A DNA stretch of 17,211 nt from Caulobacteraceae bacterium (GCA_947456005.1 CANGRP010000018.1:1-17211); one strand, 5' to 3'; positions 1 to 8,200 are shown, numbered from the stretch's first letter. Numbers and translations: made by a program. The notes: generated from the sequence alone by a model not told the origin.

Positions 1-1
1 G

Positions 2-334
2 ACCCTTCTGGGCGACGCCTGCCACCCCACCCTGCCCTTCATGGCCCAGGGCGCCTGCATGGCCATCGAGGACGCCGCCGTCCTGGCCGCCTGCCTGGCG
101 GGGTGCGCACGCGCCGCCATTCCCGTCCCCCTGGCCCGCTACGAGGCCCTTCGCCGTCCGAGGACCGCCGGCATCCAGGCGGCATCGCGCCGGAACGCGA
201 CGATCTACCACCTGCGCCCGCCGTTCAGCTGGGCCCGCAACCGGGGCATGAAGGCGGGGCTCGGCATGGGCTCGACGATGGACGGGCTTTACCGCTACGA
301 CGCCCTTGCGGCGGGAACGCGCCCCGACGCGTGA
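2..334 (+). CDS. FAD-dependent monooxygenase, C-terminal part (5' end outside window)
   Basis: The open frame enters from the left edge and ends at TGA 332-334; 110 residues are visible. The fragment starts almost at once with GDACHPTLPF followed by AQGACMAIEDA, the GD(A)xHP...AQGaxxAIEDA motif that binds the FAD ribityl and pyrophosphate in aromatic-ring hydroxylases of the salicylate/p-hydroxybenzoate hydroxylase family (FAD_binding_3). Cys replaces the usual second Ala of GDAAH, a conservative change. The region after the motif (ARYEALRRPRTAGIQ...) also fits the C-terminal helix of this family. Such enzymes use NAD(P)H and O2 to hydroxylate or epoxidise soluble aromatic or related substrates in the cytoplasm. 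The substrate-binding middle domain lies outside the window, so no substrate can be named. Confidence 0.85.
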   Translation, partial: TLLGDACHPTLPFMAQGACMAIEDAAVLAACLAGCARAAIPVPLARYEALRRPRTAGIQAASRRNATIYHLRPPFSWARNRGMKAGLGMGSTMDGLYRYDALAAGTRPDA

Positions 335-393
335 GCACTTCAACCCGTCACACACCTTTGGCAGGCTGATCGCCAGGACAGAGGAGTCGCCCG

Positions 394-1503
394 ATGATCA
401 CCGCCCTGCTCGCCGCCGCCGCCGTCGCGGCGACCGGATGCGACCTGGAACGGCCCTCCGGCGCGCCGGGGTGCACGCGGCAGGCCGTGGACGCCCTGCC
501 CATGACCGCCCTGCAGGCGATCGGCACCCACAACAGCTACAAGCAGGCCATCGCTCCGGCCGAGATGAAGCTGCTGCGGGCGGCGAGCCCGAGGACGGCG
601 GACAGCCTGGACTACAGTCATCCCACCCTGACCGCCCAGCTGGACGCCGGCGCCCGGCAGCTGGAGCTGGACCTGGTGCGCGACCCCGAAGGCGGTCGCT
701 GGGCCCGGCCCCTCGGCCTGCGCATGGCCGGCGGCGGCGACTATGACGCGGGCCCCATGGCGGCGCCGGGCCTGAAGGTCATGCATGTGCCGGACATTGA
801 CTACCGAAGCGTCTGCGCCACCTTCCGGGCCTGCCTGGAGGAGGTGCGCGCCTGGTCCGACAGAAACCCGGACCACCTGCCCCTCCTGATCATGATGAAC
901 CTGAAGGACGGGCAGATCACCGTTCCGGGGGCCACGCCCCTCCTGCCCTTCGACGCCGCGGGCATGGACGAGGTGGATGCCGGGATCCGCGCGGTCTTCG
1001 GCCCCGCCCGCCTGATCACCCCGGACCAGGTGCGCGCCGGCAAGGCCACCCTGGCCGAGGCCGTTCGTCGGGGCGGATGGCCATCGATCGGATCCGCCCG
1101 GGGGAAGGTCTTCTTCGCGGTCGACGAGGGGCCGCAGAAGGTGGCGCTCTACAGCCGTGATAGGCCCTCGCTGGAGGGACGCGCCGCCTTCGTGAACACG
1201 GATCGGTTCGACGCGCCCTATGCGGCCTATGTGACCCTCAACGATCCGGCCAAGGACGCCCTCCGCATCGTGGAGGCGCTAGGCAGGGGCATGGTGGTCC
1301 GGACCCGGGCCGACGCGGACACGGTCGAGGCCCGGACCGGCGACCGCGGCCGCCCGGCCGCCGCCTTCGCCTCAGGCGCGCAGTACATCTCCACGGACTA
1401 CATGACCCCCGACCTGCGGCTCAGCGACTTTGTGGTCACCCTGCCGGGGGGCGGAACCGCTCGGCGCGCGCCCCTGCCGGGTCCGGCCCGCCCTGCGCCC
1501 TGA
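394..1503 (+). CDS. Ca2+-dependent phosphoinositide-specific phospholipase C, putative lipoprotein
   Basis: 369 residues. The start is the only in-frame ATG after the TGA at 367-369, and GAGGAG (381-386) sits seven bases upstream as ribosome binding site. Residues 1-16 form a short hydrophobic leader ending in ATGC, a plausible though non-ideal lipobox with Cys16 lipidated; the n-region lacks a basic residue. The domain matches the bacterial Ca2+-dependent PI-PLC family (PF16670, Streptomyces type): IGTHNSYK with catalytic-type His46, QLELDL with acidic residues 91 and 93 as likely Ca2+ ligands, and VMHVPDIDYRS with His131. Enzymes of this family cleave phosphatidylinositol, or glycerophospholipid relatives, at the glycerol-phosphate bond. 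Its exported location suggests action on external or envelope lipid. It lies 59 bases after the monooxygenase and converges on the DUF1501 gene. The family call is firm; the true substrate is unknown. Confidence 0.85.
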   Translation: MITALLAAAAVAATGCDLERPSGAPGCTRQAVDALPMTALQAIGTHNSYKQAIAPAEMKLLRAASPRTADSLDYSHPTLTAQLDAGARQLELDLVRDPEGGRWARPLGLRMAGGGDYDAGPMAAPGLKVMHVPDIDYRSVCATFRACLEEVRAWSDRNPDHLPLLIMMNLKDGQITVPGATPLLPFDAAGMDEVDAGIRAVFGPARLITPDQVRAGKATLAEAVRRGGWPSIGSARGKVFFAVDEGPQKVALYSRDRPSLEGRAAFVNTDRFDAPYAAYVTLNDPAKDALRIVEALGRGMVVRTRADADTVEARTGDRGRPAAAFASGAQYISTDYMTPDLRLSDFVVTLPGGGTARRAPLPGPARPAP

Positions 1504-1522
1504 GGCTTCAGATCATGAAGCC
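1504..1522. terminator. Hairpin at the junction of two convergent genes
   Basis: GGCTTCA (1504-1510) and TGAAGCC (1516-1522) form a perfect 7-bp inverted repeat around a 5-base loop, GATCA. It starts one base after the PI-PLC stop and overlaps the last codons and the stop of the DUF1501 gene on the other strand. No T-run follows on either side, so it is not a classical intrinsic terminator. Its position between convergent genes suggests a bidirectional 3'-end or RNA-stabilising hairpin. The role is inferred from position only. Confidence 0.35.
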
Positions 1523-3079
1523 GAGGTTCCGGTTCGAGAAGTTGGTGAGGTAGGGAAGCAGGGTCAGCTGCTGGGCGTCGGAGAGGCCGAACCACCGCCC
1601 GAAGGTGGCGGCGAACTGGTGGACCGAGGTGGTCGGGACCATGGTGTTGCCGCTCATATCCGGATTGACGAAGCCGGACTGGTCGACGCCCACCGTCGGA
1701 AACTGGCCGTACATGTCGCGGCCTCGCACCGCCCCGCCCATGATGAGGTGATGGCCGCCCCAGGCGTGGTCGGTGCCGTCCCCGTTGGTCGTAAAGGTCC
1801 GGTTGAAGTCCGACATGGTGAAGGCGGTGACATTACCCCGCATGTTCAGGCCGGCGATGTTGCCCAGGGCCGTGTCGAGATAGGCCATGCCATGGGCGAC
1901 CCTCGCCAGGAGGTTCGGATGCACCTGGTTCTGGACGTCATGGGTGTCGAAGCCGCCAAGGCTGACGAAGAAGACCTGTCGCGTGATCCCCAGGGCGGGC
2001 GCCGCAGCGACGGCCCGGACCACGGTCTGCAACTGGGTGGCGAGGTTGTTGGTCTCCGTCGCCCCGGTCACCGGATTGACGTAGGGGGGCGGGGCCGGGA
2101 TCCCGCTGGCTGTAGGGGTGGCGAAGGCCGTGTTGACGGCGTCGGCGGCGTCCATGGAGCGCCGGACAATGCTGTTGTAGTCCTGCCCGAAATAGCTGGT
2201 CGGGCCCGTATCCCGCACGATCTCGCGCAGGCGGGCGGCAGCGGTGGAGGATCCGTTCAGCGTCGCGCCGGACGCGGCGGTGATCCGGATGGCGGGCTGG
2301 GCCGCAGTGGTGAGCTGGTACTGGATCACCGCATCGCCGGAGAGGAAGACGGCGTTACCGGCGGTGGAGATGGCCGTGAAGACGGCGTTCGATCCGTTCT
2401 GGGCGAGCATGGTGTCGGCCATGAGGCCGCCCCACCCCCGCCGCGCGCCCTCGGCGGCGCCCGACTGCCAGATGGACTGCTGGTCGTTGTGCGACATCAG
2501 GTTGGGCGGAAGGCTGACAGACCGCGTGGCGTACTGGGTCTTGGTCGTCGGCACGACCAGGGGCCCGGTATTGGCCATGACCGCAAGCCGGCCGGCGGAC
2601 CAGGGATTGCCCGGCGTGGAGAACAGCGGCGCCAGGCTGGGATGGACCGCAAAGGTCCGGTTGCTGGCCACCGTTCCCGCCGGGATCGGATTCCGCGTCC
2701 GAGGGGTGATGGGCAGGACCCCGCCCAGGAATTCGGGGGTGGTCCGGGAGACCGTGCGCCCTGTCACCGGCGAGACGGACCCCACCGCCGCCGGCGGAGT
2801 GCCGGCAGGCATCAGAGCGATGGGATCCACGCCCAGGTTGCGGGCGGCGTAGTATCGGTTCCAGGAGCCGGTGTCGGTCGCCAGCAGCATGTTGTGGCTG
2901 TCATTGCCTCCGAAGAGGAAGATGCAGACCAGGGCGCGGTAGTCCGTCGGCGCGCACTGGGCTGCGGCCGATCCCATGGTGGCCATCTGCAAGGCGAAGG
3001 GCGCCGCAGCCCCCAGGGGGGCGGCGGCGGCCATCATCCGCAGGAAGTGGCGGCGGGACTGGAGGGACATGGGTTTCAT
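1508..3079 (-). CDS. DUF1501 domain protein, Tat-exported
   Basis: 523 residues. The N-terminus carries a twin-arginine signal (SRRHFLR at 8-14, then an Ala-rich hydrophobic stretch with likely cleavage near AAAQC at 38-42), so the protein is probably exported folded. Family marks of DUF1501 (PF07394) are visible in order: FLFGGNDSHN at 54-63, SLGGFDTHD at 373-381, TMSDFNRTF at 421-429 and GTDHAWGGHH at 435-444. DUF1501 belongs to the alkaline-phosphatase/sulfatase clan, and the Asp/His in GGND, FDTH and TDH are good candidate metal ligands, but no reaction is established for the family. Start at ATG 3079; a second in-frame ATG at 3070 is equally possible. It begins ten bases after the DUF1800 stop, the usual DUF1800-DUF1501 operon order. 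Since the upstream DUF1800 frame carries a nonsense codon, polarity on this gene is possible. Confidence 0.88.
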   Translation of the reverse strand: MKPMSLQSRRHFLRMMAAAAPLGAAAPFALQMATMGSAAAQCAPTDYRALVCIFLFGGNDSHNMLLATDTGSWNRYYAARNLGVDPIALMPAGTPPAAVGSVSPVTGRTVSRTTPEFLGGVLPITPRTRNPIPAGTVASNRTFAVHPSLAPLFSTPGNPWSAGRLAVMANTGPLVVPTTKTQYATRSVSLPPNLMSHNDQQSIWQSGAAEGARRGWGGLMADTMLAQNGSNAVFTAISTAGNAVFLSGDAVIQYQLTTAAQPAIRITAASGATLNGSSTAAARLREIVRDTGPTSYFGQDYNSIVRRSMDAADAVNTAFATPTASGIPAPPPYVNPVTGATETNNLATQLQTVVRAVAAAPALGITRQVFFVSLGGFDTHDVQNQVHPNLLARVAHGMAYLDTALGNIAGLNMRGNVTAFTMSDFNRTFTTNGDGTDHAWGGHHLIMGGAVRGRDMYGQFPTVGVDQSGFVNPDMSGNTMVPTTSVHQFAATFGRWFGLSDAQQLTLLPYLTNFSNRNLGFMI

Positions 3080-3089
3080 GATCGCCGCC

Positions 3090-4817
3090 TTATCTTTGCA
3101 CCAGGTATTCGGGCGAGGCCATCACCAGGAGGATGGCGGTCCGCACCCGGTTCAACCGCGCCTGGTCGATCGCCGACTGGGGCGAGGCCGGAATGACAAT
3201 GGAGTTCACGGCGGAAAGGACCCGGCTGCGCAAGGTCGGACTCATCTGGCCGGAGAGCAGCAGGCGGTTCATCCGGTCCACCAGCTGGTCCGCATTGCCT
3301 GCGATGGCGAGCTCGGCGGCGTAGGCGGAGCGGACATCGTTGCCTGTCCCCAGGCCCGACGTAATCGCCAGGTTCATTGTGTTGACGTAGCCGGCGGTGG
3401 TGACCTCATCGACGATCTGGAACTCAGGCGCATTGCGCATTCGGCTTCCGAGTTCCGTCGTTCCAGGCGGCACGTAGCCTGGGCGAAAGAAGTTGAAGAC
3501 GGAGGGTGAGGCCATGGGCGACTGGCCCAGGGACGTATTCCCCGAGGTGGACTGGACCCTCCAGAGACCCGTCGTGGAGGTCGCCCCGAAGGCCCGCATC
3601 CAATGGGTCATGCGCAGGACTGGCTCGCGCAGCTTGCCATATCCCGGATCGTCGGCCAGCGTCGCGGAGCGCGCTTCAGTGTCCGTCAGGATGGCGGTGA
3701 CCACGGCGGCCATATCGCCCCGGACGCCGGATCCATTATTGTTGAAGACTTCGGCGACCCTCTGGACATAGGCGGGCGAGGGATTGCTGGTGACCAGCCT
3801 CTGGATCATCTGCCGGGCCATGAAGGGCCCGACATTGGGGTGGTTGAAAAGGGTGTCGAGGGCGATCGCCAGGTCCGCCGCGCCGTTGGCCGTCGCCGTA
3901 GCAGGAATGGTGGTCCCCAGGAAAGCCTTCTGCGAGATGGAGTGGTGCTGGTTGTAGAAGATCATCGGCCGGACGGAGGCGTCCGCCGCGCGGTTGCCGC
4001 CGAAGAAGGTCGTGTTGGTCGGCGTGGCGTTGTACCAGGACAGCCCCGTAAACACCTTCGCAAGGCCGGAGATATCCGCCGGGGTATAGGCCGGGAGCGG
4101 CCTGTTATTGATGTCGAGCTTCGGAGTCCCGTCCGGATTCAGCTCGACCAGGCCGGTGCTCATCAGCTGGAGGACCTCCCGGGCGTAGTTTTCGTCGGGG
4201 GTCCGCGTCCCCGCCGCGTCCTCCTTCTGGTTGGCCAGGTAGGTCAGGTAGCGGCCCATCATGGGATGCAGCGTCACCCTTTCCAGCAGGGTGCGGTAGT
4301 TCACGAAGGCGCTGGCCGTGAGCATGTCGTAGTAGGACGCCGCCCCGCGGACATCGACCACGTCGGTGGTCAACGAGATCACGAAGATCTGCGAGTAGGC
4401 GAAGGCGACGCGCTGCCTCAGCTGGTCCGGGCTGGTGACCGAGGTCCGCCACCAGGTCTCCTAGAAGTGTTCCGCTCCAAGCATCGCAGTCGGATTGGCG
4501 GCAATGAGCTGGGGAAGCCGGGCGTCGAGGTGCGCAAGATGGGTCTGGGTGGGCGGCGGAAGGGCGATCTGGCCCTGGATCCAGTCCGGAATCGTGCCGG
4601 CCCTGACGGCGTCGATGCTGGCGTCCGTCGCGCCAAAGGTGGCCTGGGACAGCAGTCGCCCGGCGTCAGCCTCGCTGGGCGCCGGCGACTCGGCCTGGAC
4701 CCCGAACATCCGCAGGAAGGCCGGCCCCCCGCTACCTGACCCGTCTCCGCCGCCGGCGCCGACACCGCAGGCCGCCAGGGACAGCACAGCCAGAAGGGCC
4801 ACCCAACGCCGGATCAT
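3090..4817 (-). pseudogene. DUF1800 lipoprotein interrupted by one in-frame TAG
   Basis: The frame runs from ATG 4817 (GGAGG about six bases upstream) to TAA 3090-3092: 575 coding positions, normal for DUF1800 (PF08811). The first 17 residues, MIRRWVALLAVLSLAAC, are a lipoprotein signal with lipobox LAAC, followed by a Gly/Ser linker. Codon 119 (4461-4463) is TAG. It falls between ...AMLGAEHF and ETWWRTSVTSPDQLRQRVAF, the latter being the typical DUF1800 core, so both sides stay in one frame without an indel. Later family marks are intact: LHPMMGRYL, RTPDENYAREVLQL, FNHPNVGPFMARQMIQRLV. A C-to-T (CAG), G-to-A (TGG) or T-to-A (TTG) change would explain the stop. TAG ends three other genes in the window, so it is not recoded generally. 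It is either a recent nonsense mutation, a sequencing error, or a gene expressed only by suppression. The function of DUF1800 is unknown; it usually precedes DUF1501, as here. Confidence 0.82.
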
Positions 4818-4972
4818 TCCCCACCTCCCGCTCCGGCCAACGCCCCCCGACACACCGACGAGGAGACAGGAGCTCATACCCAAGAGCGATTTGCAGACCT
4901 TAAATGGCCTCTCCAGAGAGTGCAAAGCCCCGGCAGGGCGGCGCGGGGCGATCCGGCCGCGACTGACGCTGG
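4818..4972. other. Intergenic region between phoD and the DUF1800 gene
   Basis: This 155-base gap should hold the promoter of the DUF1800-DUF1501 pair, read leftward. The only clear element is the ribosome binding site GGGAGG just before ATG 4817. A small palindrome, CTCTC-CA-GAGAG (4909-4920), lies near an AT-richer patch (TTAAATGG on the + strand) that could be a promoter, but no convincing -35/-10 pair was found. No terminator with a T-run follows phoD. Confidence 0.3.
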
Positions 4973-6637
4973 CTAGAGCAGTCCCAGGTCGAGTTCACCA
5001 CCGCGCCGGACAAGCTTGATCTGGCGAAGCACGGTCACCCCAGGATCGGCCGTCTCGAGGGACCGGACGGCGAGGCAGGTGGCCCGCCCCGCCGACCTGT
5101 CCAGCTCCAGCCGGACGTAGCCCTGGTGCAGGTTGTCCGTCCACAGGACCTCGGGGTTGTGGTCCATGAAGGCCTGGTCCAGCCGTCCCGCCAGCGTCGG
5201 ATCGAACCCGCTCTCCACGAAGTCTCCCGGCGAAGTGACCCCGGCCGTCCCGATCTCCACCCCGGCGGGCCTTCCCTCCGCATCCGCCAGCCGGTTGGCC
5301 CAGAAGCTGTGGCTGTCCCCGGTCAGGAAGACCAGGTCGGTGGCGCCCGCGTCCCGGGCGGCGGCGTAGAAGCGCTCGCGGGCCCAGGCGTAGCCATCCC
5401 AGGTGTCCGGATAGAAGGGCAGGTTCCATCGCCCCTTCCAGGCCAGCACTGCGGCGGCCGGGTTCGACAGGTCCGGGACCAGGCCCAGGGCGGCGACGTC
5501 AGGCACGCGGGTCCGGGCGATGGGCATGGGATTGCCGATCAGCCGCCAGGGCTGCCCCGCGGTCACTGAGGCGCGCCAGGCGGCCGCAAGGTCCGCCTCC
5601 TGGTCCGGGCCGATCAGCCGCCGGCCCGGGGCGCCGATGGTCTCGCGCTCAAGGGCCTCGGCGTCCTGCGGGCTGTTCACCTTCTCGCGCCAGTCCGCAT
5701 AGTCGATCTGCAGGGCCCGGGCGGTATGCCGGGTCTCCAGTGTGCTCAGGGTGGCAAGGTCGCCGAAGACGTAGGTTCGCCAGAACTGGGCGCGGGTCCG
5801 CCCGGGCGCAGGATCACGGATGGGCATCCACTCGTAGTAGGCCTGGAGAGCGGCCTCGCGACGAGTGGCCCAGTCCCCCTCGGTCGCCGGCTGGTGGTTC
5901 TCGGCCCCGCCCGTCCAGGGATTGTTGGCGCTCTCGTGATCGTCCCAGCAGCACAGGAGCGGCTTCGCGGCGAGCATGGCGCGGGAGCCGGCGTCGGACT
6001 TGTACTGGGCGTGACGGATTCGGTAGTCGGACAGGGTCACGATCTCCCCCGCCGGTTCATGGACCCGGTCGATGCGCCGAGCGGTCTCCGCGCCCCAGCC
6101 GTCGGCGGCGTACTCGTAGATGTAGTCGCCGGTGTGCAGGACGATGTCCACCGCGGCATCCCGCGCGATGGCGGCATAGGCGTTGAAGAAGCCGAAGGTG
6201 AAGTTGGAGCAGGAGACCAGGGCCAGGCCCAGGCGGTCCAGGCGTCCCGTCGGCAGGGTCAGGGTGCGGCCAACGGGCGATGTCTCGCCCAGGGCCCTGA
6301 AGCGGTAGACGTAGCGCACGCCTGGCTGGAGGCCGCTCGCCAGCACCTTGACCGTGAAATCCCTCTCGGGGCCTGTCCACAGTCGGCCCTGGCCGACCAG
6401 ACTCTTGAAGGAGTCCTCCTCGGCGATCTCCCACATCACCTCGACGGGGCCTGGCGCCGTGATCCGGGTCCACAGGACCAGACTGGAGGCGTCCGGATCC
6501 CCACTGGCCACCCCATGCCGGAAGACGGAAGAGGCGGCGGCGTGCGCGGCGCCCGGACGCGTCATCCCGAGGGCGAGGGCCGCCGCGGCGAGCCCTGAGG
6601 CGGCCTCGCGACGGCTTGGCCTGGCGTTTTCGGTCAT
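4973..6637 (-). CDS. PhoD-family alkaline phosphatase/phosphodiesterase, Tat-exported
   Basis: 554 residues, full length for the family. Start at ATG 6637 with GGAG six bases upstream. The N-terminus has a Tat-like signal (SRREAASGL at 8-16, Ala-rich core, cleavage likely near AHA at 31-33). The PhoD N-terminal domain follows from about 39 (FRHGVASGDPDASSLVLWTR), then the metallophosphatase domain. Candidate metal ligands of Bacillus-type PhoD are all present: Cys143 in VSCSN, Asp171 and Tyr174 in HTGDYIYEY, the DDHESANN block at 232-239, and LTGDSHSFW with Asp441 and His443. PhoD enzymes are Ca2+/Fe-dependent phosphomono- or diesterases of the periplasm or cell surface, often used for phosphate scavenging. 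It follows the carotenoid oxygenase gene by 75 bases and precedes the DUF1800-DUF1501 pair by 155. No convincing Pho box was seen next to it. Ends with TAG. Confidence 0.92.
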   Translation of the reverse strand: MTENARPSRREAASGLAAAALALGMTRPGAAHAAASSVFRHGVASGDPDASSLVLWTRITAPGPVEVMWEIAEEDSFKSLVGQGRLWTGPERDFTVKVLASGLQPGVRYVYRFRALGETSPVGRTLTLPTGRLDRLGLALVSCSNFTFGFFNAYAAIARDAAVDIVLHTGDYIYEYAADGWGAETARRIDRVHEPAGEIVTLSDYRIRHAQYKSDAGSRAMLAAKPLLCCWDDHESANNPWTGGAENHQPATEGDWATRREAALQAYYEWMPIRDPAPGRTRAQFWRTYVFGDLATLSTLETRHTARALQIDYADWREKVNSPQDAEALERETIGAPGRRLIGPDQEADLAAAWRASVTAGQPWRLIGNPMPIARTRVPDVAALGLVPDLSNPAAAVLAWKGRWNLPFYPDTWDGYAWARERFYAAARDAGATDLVFLTGDSHSFWANRLADAEGRPAGVEIGTAGVTSPGDFVESGFDPTLAGRLDQAFMDHNPEVLWTDNLHQGYVRLELDRSAGRATCLAVRSLETADPGVTVLRQIKLVRRGGELDLGLL

Positions 6638-6712
6638 GGCGGGCTCCGGCGGCGAAGGTGCGAAGCCTGCAGTGTGGCGCCGAACTGTGTCGGGAGGACG
6701 AAGGCGGACGCC

Positions 6713-8101
6713 CTACGCGTTCACCCAGTTGCCGTGGAAGCCGAAGGGCACCCGGCGGGGGACCTTGGCCAGCGCCACAGGACCGCGGTCGACATCCGAG
6801 GCGTCGAGGATGACCAGGTCGGAGCGATTCTCGGCGGCCCGCCAGACCACGGCGGTCAGCCAGCCCTCACCCTCGGCGGCGGTTTCCGATCGCGGGACGA
6901 AGACGGGCTCTGAGACCTGGTCGCCGGGCTCGAAGGTGCAGACCTTCCGGGCGCCGGTCTTCAGGTCGATATGGGCGATGGCGTTCATCTTGACCGACTT
7001 CGCCCCGGTGGTGTCGGCGGCGTAGTAGCCGTGCCGGTAGGCGAGGCCTGCGAACCGCTCATCGAGACGCGGGAACTCGGAGTCCAGGTCGTCGATCTCC
7101 GTCTCCTTCACCTGGTCGGTGGCGCCCGTCAGGTCGAACTCCCAGCGGGTCAGGCGGGCGCCGCTGCGCGAGCCGGGCCGGCCATCCGCGAGGGGGAAGA
7201 GGGGCGCGGCGTCATAGAGGCAAACCTCGGCCACGATCTTTCCGTCCGCCTCGTAGGCGTTCATCGGGTGGAAGACATAGCCCGGCTGGGTGGTGAACCA
7301 GCGGATGCGCGAGGGATCCTCTCCCCGCTTCATCAGGCCGACATAGGAGGGCTTGTCGGGCTCCCAGGCGTAGCCGGGAAGGCCTTTCATGGCCCGCTGC
7401 AGGCTGCCGGTCAGCGGCATGACGGGGAACAGCACATAGTTCTCGGTGACCAGGAAGTCATGGACCATGGCCGAGTAAGGCGCCTCGAAGTCGGTGCGGC
7501 GAACGACCTTGCCGGCGGCGTCCGTGACCCCATAGCTCATGGTGGTGGAGAAGGGTTGGGGTCCAACGCCATAGCCGAACCAGATCATCTCGCCGGTCTT
7601 CGGATCCAGCTTGGGGTGTGCGGTCACCCGCCCGACATACTCGCTGGCGTAGCCGCGGGGCTCCAGGGTGTCGCGGTCGATCTCGAAGGGCATGTGACCC
7701 TCTTCCAGGGCCAGCAGTCGCCCGGCGTGGAAGAGGATGTTGGTGTTGGCCACGCCGCTGTCCTGGCCGGCCGCCAGGGGATCGCTGAGCATGGGGTTGA
7801 AGCCGCCGAACAGGGCGCGGCCATGCTGGTGCTCCAGCTCCCACTTCGGGGTGCGGACATAGCGGTTGCGGTAGGCGACCTTGCCGCCGCCGATCCGGAA
7901 GGCGTGCACCATGCCGTCGCCGGTGAACCAGTGGTAGTTCGGATCCAGGGGCTGGAACTGCGGGTTGGGACCGGTGCGATAGAGCGCGCCCTCCAGGCCG
8001 GCCGGCAGGTCGCCGACCACCTCGAGGGCGAAGTCGTCCTCGGAATGCAACGGGGCGAAGTTGCCGGTCAGGTAGGGGTTGCTGCGGATCTTTTCGCTCA
8101 T
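6713..8101 (-). CDS. Carotenoid oxygenase family protein (carotenoid/lignostilbene-type dioxygenase)
   Basis: 462 residues, typical length of the RPE65/CCD family (PF03055). The four iron-binding histidines can be placed: His162 (TAHPKLDP), His214 (AMVHDF), His278 (VFHPMNAYE) and His456 (GFHGNWV, at the extreme C-terminus). The N-terminal marks GDLPAGLEGALYRTGPNPQFQP and HWFTGDGMVHAF are also classical. These non-haem Fe(II) enzymes cleave a C=C bond with O2, in carotenoids, apocarotenoids, or stilbenes derived from lignin. There is no signal peptide, so it is likely cytoplasmic. Start ATG 8101; a GAGG lies about ten bases upstream, so initiation may be modest. It is divergent from a TetR regulator across 99 bases, which makes it the likely main target of that regulator. 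Sequence reading alone does not separate the carotenoid and stilbene subfamilies. Confidence 0.93.
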   Translation of the reverse strand: MSEKIRSNPYLTGNFAPLHSEDDFALEVVGDLPAGLEGALYRTGPNPQFQPLDPNYHWFTGDGMVHAFRIGGGKVAYRNRYVRTPKWELEHQHGRALFGGFNPMLSDPLAAGQDSGVANTNILFHAGRLLALEEGHMPFEIDRDTLEPRGYASEYVGRVTAHPKLDPKTGEMIWFGYGVGPQPFSTTMSYGVTDAAGKVVRRTDFEAPYSAMVHDFLVTENYVLFPVMPLTGSLQRAMKGLPGYAWEPDKPSYVGLMKRGEDPSRIRWFTTQPGYVFHPMNAYEADGKIVAEVCLYDAAPLFPLADGRPGSRSGARLTRWEFDLTGATDQVKETEIDDLDSEFPRLDERFAGLAYRHGYYAADTTGAKSVKMNAIAHIDLKTGARKVCTFEPGDQVSEPVFVPRSETAAEGEGWLTAVVWRAAENRSDLVILDASDVDRGPVALAKVPRRVPFGFHGNWVNA

Positions 8102-8122
8102 CGGGGTCGCGCCTCGGCCAGA

Positions 8123-8133
8123 TTACGATGTAA
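8123..8133. promoter_or_regulatory. Operator-like palindrome between the oxygenase and tetR genes
   Basis: TTAC-GAT-GTAA is a perfect 4-bp inverted repeat with a 3-base centre. It is AT-rich in a GC-rich gap, about 21 bases ahead of the oxygenase start and 67 ahead of the tetR start. TetR-family regulators often bind such short palindromes in the gap between themselves and a divergent target. That this is the binding site is inference from position and symmetry. Confidence 0.4.
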
Positions 8134-8200
8134 AGTGTTGGACCTTCCGGGGGGCGGGCGCAAGGGCGTCGCTTCCGGCAGCCCTGACACGGAACACGAA

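Noticed and set aside
1430..3196. Long + strand open frame (588 codons) opposite the DUF1501 gene
   Set aside because: Gly/Arg-rich composition with no domain; it is the antisense shadow of a GC-rich gene whose own frame has clear family motifs and a Tat signal.
4461..4463. General TAG recoding (for example pyrrolysine) in this genome
   Set aside because: phoD, the carotenoid oxygenase and accA all end at TAG at the expected family length, so TAG is a normal stop here.
4651..7725. A 17-base match, CAGCAGTCGCCCGGCGT, in the DUF1800 and oxygenase genes
   Set aside because: In both it encodes AGRLL on the minus strand with the same common codons; it is a chance coding match, not a repeat element.
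6971..8200. Long + strand frame leading into tetR, suggesting a fusion protein
   Set aside because: This part is antisense to the carotenoid oxygenase, and the TetR domain starts cleanly at ATG 8201 with a normal N-terminal arm.
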